Below, piece by piece: positions 5,688 through 14,010 of a DNA stretch of 15,024 nt (the first letter of the stretch is position 1; each line of letters starts with the position of its first letter). The DNA is from an uncultured Erysipelotrichaceae bacterium. GTDB taxonomy: Bacteria; Bacillota_I; Bacilli_A; RF39; UBA660. The DNA is taken from the NCBI GenBank assembly GCA_902803795.1, contig CADCRC010000071.1, positions 1 to 15,024 on the forward strand, read 5' to 3'. The position numbers were made by a program, and so were the translations under genes. The notes under the pieces were generated by a model. The model saw only the letters and a list, made by a program, of their open reading frames with translations. It did not search any database and was not told where the DNA came from.

Positions 5688-7079
5688 TTACCTCAAACTA
5701 TAAGTAGTACCATCTTTACTATCAGATAAAATAACACCTTTTTTTAACAATTCATCACGTATTTCATCAGCAAGCTTGTAATCTTTATTATTTTTAGCAA
5801 TTTTTCTCTCTAATATCTTATTTTCAATATATGATTTAAAATCAGAATTTATTTCATTATCAAATAATCCTAAAGATAAAACTTTTTCAAATGATTCAAT
5901 CAATTTAAACTTAGTAAATGAATTAACCTTATCATCTTTTAAAGTATCATATAAAACAGTAAGCATATTACTAGTATTTAAATCATTTTCTAACGCTTCA
6001 ATAAACTTATGATTATATACATCATACATATCTTTATCAAGTTCTCCAACATTATCAAGTTCTTTTATTCTATTTTTTAATTTATTTCTTGCACTCTTAG
6101 CTCCATCTAGTGAACTATATGAAAAAACTAATGTATTTCTATAATGGCTATTTAAACAATAATATCTATAATCCAAAGGAGAATAACCCTTAGATTTAAG
6201 CAAAGAAATAGTTAAAAACTCTCCTTTTGATTTACTCATTTTACCCTCAATATCATTTAAATGAGCACCATGACACCAAAAATTACACCATTTATGACCT
6301 AAATAAGCCTCACTTTGAGCTATTTCATTAGTATGATGAGGAAATATATTATCTACTCCTCCACAATGAATATCCAAGTGATTTCCTAATTCTAAAATAG
6401 ATATACCAGAACATTCAATATGCCAACCAGGATAACCAATACCCCAAGGACTATCCCATTTCATAGCTTGATCTTCAAACTTTGACAAAGTAAACCATAA
6501 AGCAAAATCATGTGGATTACGTTTTGACTTATCTTCAGACACACTATCTCTAACTCCAACTAACTGATCTTCTTCTTCTCTTCCAGATAACTCATAATAA
6601 TTATTAGCCTTAGTAATATCAAAATAAACATTTCCACCTGCAAGATAAGCATAACCATCATCAATTAACTTTTGAATCATTTTTATATACATATCTATAT
6701 GATCTGAAGCCTTTTCTATAATTTCAGGTTTTTTTATATTTAAACTATCTATATCAGACATAAATGCATCAGTATAAAACTCAGCAATTTCATAAACACT
6801 TTTATGTTCACGCCTTGCACCCTTAAGCATTTTATCTTCACCAGTATCTCCATCACTAGTTAAATGTCCAACATCAGTAATATTCATACATCTTTTAACA
6901 TCATAACCAATATATTCAAGGCCTTTTTGTAATATATCTTCAAATATATATGTTCGTAAATTACCTATATGAGCATAATGATAAACAGTAGGTCCACATG
7001 TATACATACGAACAACATTTTTTTCAAAAGGTTCAAATTCATCAACGCTATTAGTCAAAGTATTATATAATTTCATCAT
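5688..7079 (-). CDS. cysS: Cysteinyl-tRNA synthetase
   Basis: This class I aminoacyl-tRNA synthetase charges tRNA-Cys in the cytoplasm. It is 463 aa, the normal length. The HIGH motif is HIGN at 37-40, the KMSKS loop is at 280-284, and the zinc ligands that recognise cysteine are Cys28 (MYTCGP), Cys223 (HIECSG), His248 and Glu252. The GWHIECSG and DIHCGGVDNIFPHHTNE blocks are typical. The C-terminal helical domain that meets the tRNA starts near 310. The first codons are ATG ATG. The first is annotated, and GGTGA lies 5 nt before it (8 nt before the second). It heads the cysS-rlmB-sigH-224-aa transcript and probably has its own promoter at 7097-7105. Confidence 0.97.
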   Translation of the reverse strand: MMKLYNTLTNSVDEFEPFEKNVVRMYTCGPTVYHYAHIGNLRTYIFEDILQKGLEYIGYDVKRCMNITDVGHLTSDGDTGEDKMLKGARREHKSVYEIAEFYTDAFMSDIDSLNIKKPEIIEKASDHIDMYIKMIQKLIDDGYAYLAGGNVYFDITKANNYYELSGREEEDQLVGVRDSVSEDKSKRNPHDFALWFTLSKFEDQAMKWDSPWGIGYPGWHIECSGISILELGNHLDIHCGGVDNIFPHHTNEIAQSEAYLGHKWCNFWCHGAHLNDIEGKMSKSKGEFLTISLLKSKGYSPLDYRYYCLNSHYRNTLVFSYSSLDGAKSARNKLKNRIKELDNVGELDKDMYDVYNHKFIEALENDLNTSNMLTVLYDTLKDDKVNSFTKFKLIESFEKVLSLGLFDNEINSDFKSYIENKILERKIAKNNKDYKLADEIRDELLKKGVILSDSKDGTTYSLR

Positions 7080-7310
7080 AATATCACCACAAAATTAGTA
7101 TATCATAATAAAACATAAAAAATAAAAAAAAATAACATAAAGCATATATTACAAAAACATTTCAAAATACTATTTATTAATAATAAAATTAAAAAAAATA
7201 AAAAAAATCAATTTTCAATTAAATCACACTTATTAAACAAAATTATTAAATAGCAAGTATTAATCTTAATATAAACAATCATATAATTCATAACTTTTAC
7301 TTTACAAATA
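7080..7310. other. Spacer between the T7SS operon and cysS
   Basis: This 231-nt stretch has almost no G or C and no convincing gene. No strong terminator for the upstream T7SS operon is visible. The best candidate is a weak A/T-only stem, AATT-GAA-AATT, followed by eight T on the minus strand (about 7200-7219). Readthrough into cysS therefore cannot be excluded from the sequence. Confidence 0.4.
7097..7105 (-). promoter_or_regulatory. Extended -10 promoter of cysS
   Basis: The minus strand has TGA directly followed by TATACT, the same TGATATACT string as in the essC promoter. The region 17-18 nt upstream is only T/A-rich (TTATTT or TTTATT), so a -35 contact would be weak. Predicted start is about 12 nt before the cysS ATG. 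Confidence 0.5.
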
Positions 7311-7541
7311 TTAAATCTTACTTCTTACATCATTACAAATAGTTTTACATTCCTTATCAATATTTTTTATATTATTTAATTGTGCACCTAATTTTCCATA
7401 ATATAATCCTTTTTTATTTATAATAAAAGAATCATCAATAGTTTTATTTAATCCATTAAAATCCTCAATTACATCTAACAAACTATTATCAATATCAATC
7501 ATTTTATAATATAATTCATATAACAAATCATTATTATTCAT
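7311..7541 (-). CDS. Small helical protein, possible WXG100-like T7SS substrate or partner
   Basis: This 76-aa protein belongs to no family I can name. It looks like two helices, about residues 4-38 and 51-75, joined by a turn with Tyr47-Tyr48-Gly49. An aromatic-x-Gly in the turn of a helical hairpin is the hallmark of WXG100 proteins, here with Tyr for Trp. It has no signal peptide or TM segment. A frame opens four codons earlier (7553), but the ATG at 7541 has GGAG 6 nt upstream and starts one base after the TAG of the 103-aa gene, so the two are translationally coupled and may form a pair. It is the last gene of the operon. Confidence 0.75.
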   Translation of the reverse strand: MNNNDLLYELYYKMIDIDNSLLDVIEDFNGLNKTIDDSFIINKKGLYYGKLGAQLNNIKNIDKECKTICNDVRSKI

Positions 7542-7542
7542 A

Positions 7543-7854
7543 CTAATCTCCATTATTTATACTAAAACCTTCTAAATTAGAAATACTATTCTTACTTGCA
7601 ATCTTATAATTATCTAAAGTTTTCTTAAAAATTCTACAATATTCATTATTATTTTTACTCAACTTGTTCATAGAATTATATAAAGAATCAATTGTATTAC
7701 ATAATAATTTACTATTACTACCTTTATAAAAATCATTAATAAAAGTATAACTATTTTTAATTTTTTTATCACATATATCTATGGAATTATTATAACTAAT
7801 AAGTTTATTTATAGCTAACTCCATTTCATCGGAAATCATAAAAGTCTTACTCAT
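7543..7854 (-). CDS. WXG100-like protein, probable T7SS substrate
   Basis: The 103-aa length, the all-helical character and the Tyr43-Lys44-Gly45 turn (FYKGSNSKLL) fit the WXG100 (ESAT-6) plan of helix, WXG turn at about 43-45, helix, with Tyr replacing Trp. Helix 1 spans about 8-40 and helix 2 about 46-90. The C-terminal YxxxD/E export motif is not present in strict form. Three cysteines (Cys28, Cys52, Cys73) are unusual, because WXG100 proteins mostly lack Cys. Its ribosome binding site, GAGGT, is provided by the last codons of the upstream gene (ATG AGG TAA). Position in an essC-esaB operon supports secretion by this system; no direct evidence of export can be seen. Confidence 0.8.
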   Translation of the reverse strand: MSKTFMISDEMELAINKLISYNNSIDICDKKIKNSYTFINDFYKGSNSKLLCNTIDSLYNSMNKLSKNNNEYCRIFKKTLDNYKIASKNSISNLEGFSINNGD

Positions 7855-7860
7855 ATTATA

Positions 7861-8424
7861 TTACCTCATATTATAATCAATTTCATTAATTTTAACAAAT
7901 CCTATTTTAGATATTAAAATGTTAATATTATTTTCAATATCTATTAATTTATCATATTTTTTATTAATTTTACTCTTTAAAGTGCTCATTTTTTTAATAA
8001 CATCAACTAATTCTTCTTTTTGCTTATTTATCATATCAGACTTCTCATAATAATAAATATCGCCTAAATCATTATATTTATGATAAATTTTATTAAGACT
8101 CTCTATTATATTATTCATTTTAAATAAAACATTACCTCTAGTATCTAAATTACATTTAATAGAAAAACCAATTCTACTATAATTATCATACATATATTTA
8201 TATACTTTTCTTAATTCTTTTATTTTACTAACAAGTTCTTTTCTTCTAATATTATCATCTAATATATTACTTTGAACTTTAATAGAATTATTATCCTTCC
8301 ATATATTATCAAAAATATTATTATAAATATAATACATATTATTTAAATAATTCTCATAATCATCAATTAATTTATCTAACTCATTAATATAATTATCTAT
8401 CTTACTCAAATCAATTTCAAGCAT
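7861..8424 (-). CDS. Coiled-coil protein with WXG-like N-terminal hairpin
   Basis: This 187-aa protein is almost fully helical and rich in Asn, Lys, Ile and Tyr. The N-terminal part, about 1-85, looks like a helical hairpin with Trp42-Lys43-Asp44 at the turn, the location of WXG in WXG100 proteins. A second long helical pair follows: about 95-120, then 125-175. There is no signal peptide, TM segment or toxin domain, so it resembles the helical targeting part of an LXG protein without its C-terminal toxin, or an export partner. The ATG at 8424 has a strong GGAGGAG about 6 nt upstream. It lies 20 nt after the 206-aa gene. Family unknown to me; membership of the ESAT-6 superfamily is inferred from the turn and the context. 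Confidence 0.75.
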   Translation of the reverse strand: MLEIDLSKIDNYINELDKLIDDYENYLNNMYYIYNNIFDNIWKDNNSIKVQSNILDDNIRRKELVSKIKELRKVYKYMYDNYSRIGFSIKCNLDTRGNVLFKMNNIIESLNKIYHKYNDLGDIYYYEKSDMINKQKEELVDVIKKMSTLKSKINKKYDKLIDIENNINILISKIGFVKINEIDYNMR

Positions 8425-8444
8425 ATTCTATCTCCTCCAAATAA

Positions 8445-9065
8445 CTATCTATTAGCTGCATCAAATTTATTTATATTATTAACAATATAATCATTAATAT
8501 TAATTTTAAAGTCATCAAATAACTTTCTAACATTAGAATTAATTAATACAATAGAATTATGAATAGTTAAGTCCTTATATGAACTATTAAAACAAATACT
8601 ATTAGTTCCTTTTTCGAAACTACTACAACACATAGATACATCAAAAATCATAGAATCAATAAACTTGAATAATTCAGAACAATCATTAGACATAATTGAA
8701 ACATTATTATAAACAATTTGTTTATTAATAGAAATATTGAATACACTAATATAATTATTATAAAAATCATGTTTTTTATAAATTAAAGAACCACCCTGTA
8801 CTTCATTAAAACTAACAATATTTTTAAAAATAATCATTTCAAACTCGTCTAAATATGAAGAAATCTTTTTTTCAATTTCAAATAACAAATTGACATAATA
8901 TGAAGAAAATAAAATAGTATTTTTAAATATCAATTTATTATTCAACCAGCCTTCTACATCTAAACAATTTCTAATAATTCTACTTTTAATATCATTAAAA
9001 TAATTTAAAACAAAAGTATTCATAGAATCAAGCATTTCCTGACTATAATAATTAATATTACCCAT
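8445..9065 (-). CDS. T7SS-operon protein of unknown function with WXG-like N-terminus
   Basis: This 206-aa protein has no family I recognise. Residues 1-85 look like a helical hairpin with Gly39-Trp40-Leu41-Asn42 at the turn, close to the WXG position. From about 88 the character changes: short beta-prone stretches (IVSFNEVQGGSLIY, ISVFNISINKQIVYNNVSI), then a Cys-containing part (VSMCCSSFEKGTNSIC, about 147-162) and a helical C-terminus. So it may be a WXG-like targeting domain with a small C-terminal domain. The ATG at 9065 has AGGAG 9 nt upstream. It lies 68 nt after esaB and 20 nt before the next gene, inside the T7SS operon. It has no signal peptide or TM segment. Confidence 0.7.
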   Translation of the reverse strand: MGNINYYSQEMLDSMNTFVLNYFNDIKSRIIRNCLDVEGWLNNKLIFKNTILFSSYYVNLLFEIEKKISSYLDEFEMIIFKNIVSFNEVQGGSLIYKKHDFYNNYISVFNISINKQIVYNNVSIMSNDCSELFKFIDSMIFDVSMCCSSFEKGTNSICFNSSYKDLTIHNSIVLINSNVRKLFDDFKININDYIVNNINKFDAANR

Positions 9066-9133
9066 AAAACCAAACTCCTAACAATAAATAATATATATTA
9101 AATAAATCAATATAATTAACAAAATATAAATAA

Positions 9134-9397
9134 TTAATGATTTTTAATCAAAACAAGTTCACTTCCATTTCTAATATCAGTATCATATAAAACCACATTA
9201 TTATCATAAACAATCCCAGTATCAGAATTAACTAAATAATAACTATCATCATAATTAAAAGCAATATTTTCAAAATCAAAAATAGATTTAGTCAATAACT
9301 TAACATTTTTCCATACTAATTCATTAACTGGTAAATACATATCAAAACTCTTTTCAAAATAAGGAACAATAACTTTTACAAGAACTTTATTATTCAT
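9134..9397 (-). CDS. esaB: EsaB/YukD-like ubiquitin-fold protein of type VII secretion
   Basis: EsaB (YukD in Bacillus) is a small cytoplasmic ubiquitin-like protein needed for T7SSb activity. From the chosen start the protein is 87 aa. The order of strands fits the fold: VLVKVIVPYFEKSFDMYLP, a helix (WKNVKLLTKSIFDF), YYLVNSDTGIVYDNNVVLYD, and the final DIRNGSELVLI, which matches the typical ...D.L.D.GI.dGd.L.l ending. A longer frame with an upstream TTG (9415) exists. I prefer the ATG at 9397, which has GGAAGG 6 nt upstream. It overlaps the end of essC by 8 nt, so translation is coupled. Position directly after essC supports the call. Confidence 0.8.
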   Translation of the reverse strand: MNNKVLVKVIVPYFEKSFDMYLPVNELVWKNVKLLTKSIFDFENIAFNYDDSYYLVNSDTGIVYDNNVVLYDTDIRNGSELVLIKNH

Positions 9398-12300
9398 CTT
9401 CATCCTTCCTTTCAAATTCTAATAATTTGATAACATCATATATACCATCATGAATATGAAATCCGATATTTTTATCGAAATCCTTTGTTAATTCATTAGA
9501 ATAATTTGATATTTTTAAAACACTTTGATCCCCTAAACCAGCACCAATCCAAATACCTTCAGAAGAATTAATATTAGAAGTATACCATGTTTCAAAAACA
9601 AAAGATTTAAATTTATTAACATCATCATATATAATGATAGATTTATTTTCTAATTTATTCATATTATTCAAAAAAGTATCAATAATACTTTTATCAGAAA
9701 GTTTATCAATTAATTTAGAAAAACTAACAAATATAACAAGAATATTTTCTGAAGGTTTTGAAAAAACAAATTTATTTAATTCATTTAATTTATTTTCAAT
9801 ATCATTATTATATAAATAATCAATATTTAAATCACCTAAAAGCTTAGAAACATCAAATATATATAACTTAGTATTATTAATCTTACTAAATTGAATAATT
9901 AAACTTTTAATAAAAAACAATCCATAACTTATTTTATTTGATAAAACTAAATTACATAAACTATCACAAAAATTAAATTTATTAAATTCTAAGTCATCTC
10001 TGTTCATTCCAATAATCATGTTATATAATCCAAATTCTTCAGTTATCATATCCTCAGTTAATTGATCAGGCAAAACAGGAATTTTTTTAGCCTTAGTATT
10101 TGAATTAACACTTATTTTTTCAGATAAATCTAAAATAAACTTATTTAAATTATTAGGATTATCAACAACACTAGAAGTTTGAAATTCTAACATAGAATCT
10201 ATAAAACATATTCCTCTACCAAATATACTTCTAGGAGCAATAGAACCTCTAGTATTAAACAATAAAGGATAATCAAAAGAATCATTTAATTTTAAGGCAA
10301 AAGTCCTACCAATTGATTGAAAAGATCTTCTAGATAAAGAATTAACTGAAGAAGCGGTAATAACAAATATGACACCATATTGTTCAGAATCACGAATATA
10401 ACTTGAAAAATTATCATATAAATTATCATCATAATCATTCATAGAATCATATTGATTAACAAATATAACAATTAATGGCATCTTTCCAACATTTTGTTTT
10501 ATATATTCTCCATAAGATAATCCAGAATCAGATACTATTTTCTTACGAATATTAATCTGATCAGAAATTAATTTAAATAGATTTCTATATTTTTCATCTT
10601 CACCAGTTAAAACAACACCACCAAATTGAGGAAACTTATTATACTTTCTAAAATTAGACGTTCCAAAATCAAAAGCATATAAATTAACTTGAGATGCATT
10701 ATAATGAGATACAAGAGAATAAACAATAGAATTTAATATCATTTCATTTTCTAGACCATCTGTACCAATTATTGCACAATTACCATCATTAACTAAATCA
10801 TAAGTTAAAATATCTTGTTTTTGATTTTCAGGAATATCAACTTCACCAATAATAGAAATAATAGAAGAATTAAAATCAACATTATATTTTTTTATTAAAT
10901 TATCTACAAGAATAACATCAGGAATATTAGGAAGCCATAGACGTTTAGATTCCATATGAGTTTCTTTAGATATTTTAATAATCTCATTTAAAACTGCTGT
11001 AATCTGTTCACCATCAGCATCGACATTTACTCGTTTTCCTGATTGAAGAGATTTTAAAACATGTCCACAATTATCAATTAAATTAACACTCCTATCAACT
11101 TCTTTTACGACAGTATCATTAGGATAATATTTTGCACCACACCAAGCAGACTGACCTATAGCAAAATACTCATCATAACCAACTTGAAGATAAAATCTTC
11201 CAGCATCTTTTAATTCTGCAGCATCAGGTCTTTTTATCATTTCTTTAGAATCAGAAGCATCTTGAACTTTTAAACATACATGAAACTTAGCATTACTCCA
11301 AATTTGATCATTAACAACACCACTAGGTTTTTGAGTTGCTAAAATTAAATGAATACCCAAAGATCTACCAATACGTGCAATACTAATTAAATTATCCATA
11401 AAATCAGGCTGCTGAGCTTTTAATTCTGCAAATTCATCACAAATAATAAATAAATGAGAAATAGGTTCTTGTAGTCTTCCTTCTTTATAAAACTTTTGAT
11501 ATTTATAAATATCAATAGTAGATTCACATAATATATCTCGAGCTTTATTAAATTCAGCCTGTCTTCTCTTAGCTTCAGAATTAATAGATACTAAAGTTCT
11601 ATCCATCTCTGATTTATCAAGATTGGTAATAACACCAGCTAAATGAGGTAATCTAACACCAGTAACTTGATTTTCAAAAGCACCAGCTAAACCACCACCC
11701 TTATAATCTATAAGAATAAATGAAACATCATTAGGTGAGTAATTAACACACATAGACAAAATATAAGTAATAATAAATTCAGATTTACCAGAACCAGTCA
11801 TACCGGCTATCAAACCATGAGGACCAAATGCTTTCTCATGTAAATCTAAATAAAAAACTTGACCTTGTTCATCAATACCAATTTCTGTTTTTAAAGATGT
11901 GATTGGATCATTAGTATTCCACCTGTTTAAAATATTTAACTGACCAACTTTTCCAATTTTCTCAAGTTCCATAAATGATAAACTAGTAGGTAAACTTATA
12001 CTACCATTTTCAAATTCGATTGGAATGTTAGATATTTTTTTAGCAACTTCCATCATATCAATTTTATAATTTATCTCATCATTAAAAACTAATTGTTCCT
12101 GAGATTCATATGAGTTACGTAAAATACCAGATGTAGATTCACCCATATTAATAAAATTATTACATCTACTAGGTAATTTACTTAAACGCTCTTCAATAAT
12201 AATAAAACTTGCATCAACATTCTTATCAGATTCACTAATTAAACTAACAAAATTAAAATCTTTAATCAAATCATAAACATCAGTAATAATAAAATAATAA

Positions 12301-13928
12301 GGTTTAAAATCTGGCATAGAGCTACTAGAATTATTATTATTAGAATTAAATCGATTATAAAGATCATTATATAAATAATTAGCAATAGTTTTATATTCAT
12401 CATTATTACAAGCAAAAAATCTAATTTCACGATTATTAGAAAAATTATGATTTAAATATTTAACATAATTCCATCTTTTCTTTTTCTCATCACTAGTAAA
12501 AACAACAATTTTTAAATCTTCATAACTATAAAAAGTAAGAAGTTGCAATAAAATATTATCAATTAACCCATAACATTTATATATATTACCCATTATCGCA
12601 GTAACATAATTTTCAAAAAAAGAAAAACTAATAGGAACGTTATTAATATATTTATATTTATAAACTAATTGATCAGCTAACTTTCTTAACTCATTATCAT
12701 CAGTTGTAAAACCTTCTTTAGGATAATCAATTTTAATTTTTAACAATTCATTTCCAATACCAATTCTAACAGTCATAATATCATTTTGATCTAATCTCTT
12801 ATCCCAAAAATTCATAGTTTTATTATCAATAATATTTAAACAATCTTGTAAAGTGATTAAATTTTCAATAAGAATAGATTTCTGTAAATTAACTTCTTCT
12901 TTGAATTCTTCTTCTTTATCAATCAAATATTCTATATATTTATCAACTTTATTTTTATTATCTCTTTCATTTTTATATTTTTGATATTTATTAGTAATAA
13001 CTGGCCATAAAACAGTAGATGTCAACATAACTCCTGAAGTTAATATCTGCGTCCAAGAACTTTCTATAGTAGCTTTTCCAACAAAAAGTCTTTCAATTAA
13101 ATCAAAGAAAGTTACGGCAGAAGTTATTCCCATAAGAAACATAGGACCTAATGTAATAAACATAGGAGTAGTTGATAAAGTATTTGATAAAGGAGGCGCA
13201 GAAAACTCTATTTCTTTTTCTTCAATCATTCTTCTAATTCTAGGTGCCTTAGAAAAATAATTCCCTTTTTCATATAAATTTCTATCAATAATTTCAATAT
13301 CTTTATAATTATCACTAGGAAAAGAAAAATCAAATAAACCAGTTGATTTAAGAATAATATTTAAAAAATCTAATTTATTAAAAATTAAAAATTTATTAAA
13401 AACAACAAGTCTAAATCCGTATACATTTATAATATCTCCATAAGAAACATTATATTCTATCTCTCTCATAATTCTATTATTAATATATAAAGGATTATTA
13501 TTCTTATGTTCCAAAACTAATTTATCTTCTCTATATAATAATTTATATACACTCCCAGATATAAAAGGACAATCATAAAAAAAATTACAACTATTGTTTT
13601 TACCAACAGTAATATTAATATTTTTATCATAAGAATAAGTAATTAAATTATTAGAAAAATAGTTATCAATAAATATCAAATAGTTTTTATTAGATCTTTG
13701 TAAGATATAATATGTATTAACATTAATTACAATATTATCAACAACAGAATTATCGAAAAAAACATTTACATTTGAAGTTGAATATAACACCCACTTACCA
13801 TTTCTAGATTCAATATTAATAAGTTTAATATCCTCATCAACATCTGGATCAAACGAAAAAGAACCAGATATAACATTTGGCAATTTATATACTTTGATTT
13901 CCTCAGATAAAAACAAATATATCTTCAT
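9390..13928 (-). CDS. essC: EssC/YukB-type FtsK/SpoIIIE ATPase of type VII secretion (T7SSb)
   Basis: EssC is the membrane motor of T7SSb that powers and selects substrates. At 1512 aa it is close to staphylococcal EssC. Two FHA-like domains occupy about 1-88 and 105-178, two TM helices about 255-278 and 293-313, then three FtsK-like modules. D1 is canonical: Walker A GMTGSGKS (709-716, Lys715), Walker B FIICDEF (Asp831, Glu832), with LLHEKA-type and LATQKPSGVVNDQIWSN blocks conserved. D2 (Walker A position GTDGLENEM, 1055-1063; Walker B position VNQYDS, about 1157-1162) and D3 (GMNRDDLEF, from 1307; VIFVSFSK) have lost the lysine and the usual acidic residues, so they probably cannot hydrolyse ATP. 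The ATG at 13928 has AGGTGA upstream. It is first in the operon. Confidence 0.95.
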   Translation of the reverse strand: MKIYLFLSEEIKVYKLPNVISGSFSFDPDVDEDIKLINIESRNGKWVLYSTSNVNVFFDNSVVDNIVINVNTYYILQRSNKNYLIFIDNYFSNNLITYSYDKNINITVGKNNSCNFFYDCPFISGSVYKLLYREDKLVLEHKNNNPLYINNRIMREIEYNVSYGDIINVYGFRLVVFNKFLIFNKLDFLNIILKSTGLFDFSFPSDNYKDIEIIDRNLYEKGNYFSKAPRIRRMIEEKEIEFSAPPLSNTLSTTPMFITLGPMFLMGITSAVTFFDLIERLFVGKATIESSWTQILTSGVMLTSTVLWPVITNKYQKYKNERDNKNKVDKYIEYLIDKEEEFKEEVNLQKSILIENLITLQDCLNIIDNKTMNFWDKRLDQNDIMTVRIGIGNELLKIKIDYPKEGFTTDDNELRKLADQLVYKYKYINNVPISFSFFENYVTAIMGNIYKCYGLIDNILLQLLTFYSYEDLKIVVFTSDEKKKRWNYVKYLNHNFSNNREIRFFACNNDEYKTIANYLYNDLYNRFNSNNNNSSSSMPDFKPYYFIITDVYDLIKDFNFVSLISESDKNVDASFIIIEERLSKLPSRCNNFINMGESTSGILRNSYESQEQLVFNDEINYKIDMMEVAKKISNIPIEFENGSISLPTSLSFMELEKIGKVGQLNILNRWNTNDPITSLKTEIGIDEQGQVFYLDLHEKAFGPHGLIAGMTGSGKSEFIITYILSMCVNYSPNDVSFILIDYKGGGLAGAFENQVTGVRLPHLAGVITNLDKSEMDRTLVSINSEAKRRQAEFNKARDILCESTIDIYKYQKFYKEGRLQEPISHLFIICDEFAELKAQQPDFMDNLISIARIGRSLGIHLILATQKPSGVVNDQIWSNAKFHVCLKVQDASDSKEMIKRPDAAELKDAGRFYLQVGYDEYFAIGQSAWCGAKYYPNDTVVKEVDRSVNLIDNCGHVLKSLQSGKRVNVDADGEQITAVLNEIIKISKETHMESKRLWLPNIPDVILVDNLIKKYNVDFNSSIISIIGEVDIPENQKQDILTYDLVNDGNCAIIGTDGLENEMILNSIVYSLVSHYNASQVNLYAFDFGTSNFRKYNKFPQFGGVVLTGEDEKYRNLFKLISDQINIRKKIVSDSGLSYGEYIKQNVGKMPLIVIFVNQYDSMNDYDDNLYDNFSSYIRDSEQYGVIFVITASSVNSLSRRSFQSIGRTFALKLNDSFDYPLLFNTRGSIAPRSIFGRGICFIDSMLEFQTSSVVDNPNNLNKFILDLSEKISVNSNTKAKKIPVLPDQLTEDMITEEFGLYNMIIGMNRDDLEFNKFNFCDSLCNLVLSNKISYGLFFIKSLIIQFSKINNTKLYIFDVSKLLGDLNIDYLYNNDIENKLNELNKFVFSKPSENILVIFVSFSKLIDKLSDKSIIDTFLNNMNKLENKSIIIYDDVNKFKSFVFETWYTSNINSSEGIWIGAGLGDQSVLKISNYSNELTKDFDKNIGFHIHDGIYDVIKLLEFERKDEDE

Positions 13929-13949
13929 ACCATCACCTATCTTAATTAA

Positions 13950-13978
13950 AGTATATCATAATAATAATAAAAGGGCAA
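13950..13978 (-). promoter_or_regulatory. Extended -10 promoter of the T7SS operon
   Basis: The minus strand has TTGCCC (13973-13978), a 17-nt spacer ending in TGA, and TATACT (13950-13955). It lies between the terminator of the upstream transporter gene and the essC start, giving a leader of about 15 nt. The -35 shares a base or two with the T tract of the terminator. It makes the six-gene operon an independent unit. Confidence 0.75.
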
Positions 13979-14005
13979 AAAAAAAGATAACAAACGTTAT
14001 CTTTT
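13977..14005 (-). terminator. Intrinsic terminator of the transporter gene
   Basis: The minus strand has AAAAGATAAC (14005-13996 side) pairing with GTTATCTTTT over 10 bp with a 4-nt loop (13982-14005). The 3' arm merges into a run of nine T (13977-13985). It starts 6 nt after the transporter stop codon and insulates the T7SS operon. Confidence 0.85.
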
Positions 14006-14010
14006 ATAAA

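Noticed and set aside
9066..9133. Internal promoter before the 206-aa gene
   Set aside because: Only poor hexamers (TTGTTA or TTGATT) with unsuitable spacing are present; the operon promoter at 13950-13978 is sufficient.
9634..9819. 61-codon plus-strand open frame
   Set aside because: It lies wholly inside the D3 region of essC on the opposite strand. Its hydrophobic look comes from the reverse complement of Lys/Asn-rich codons.
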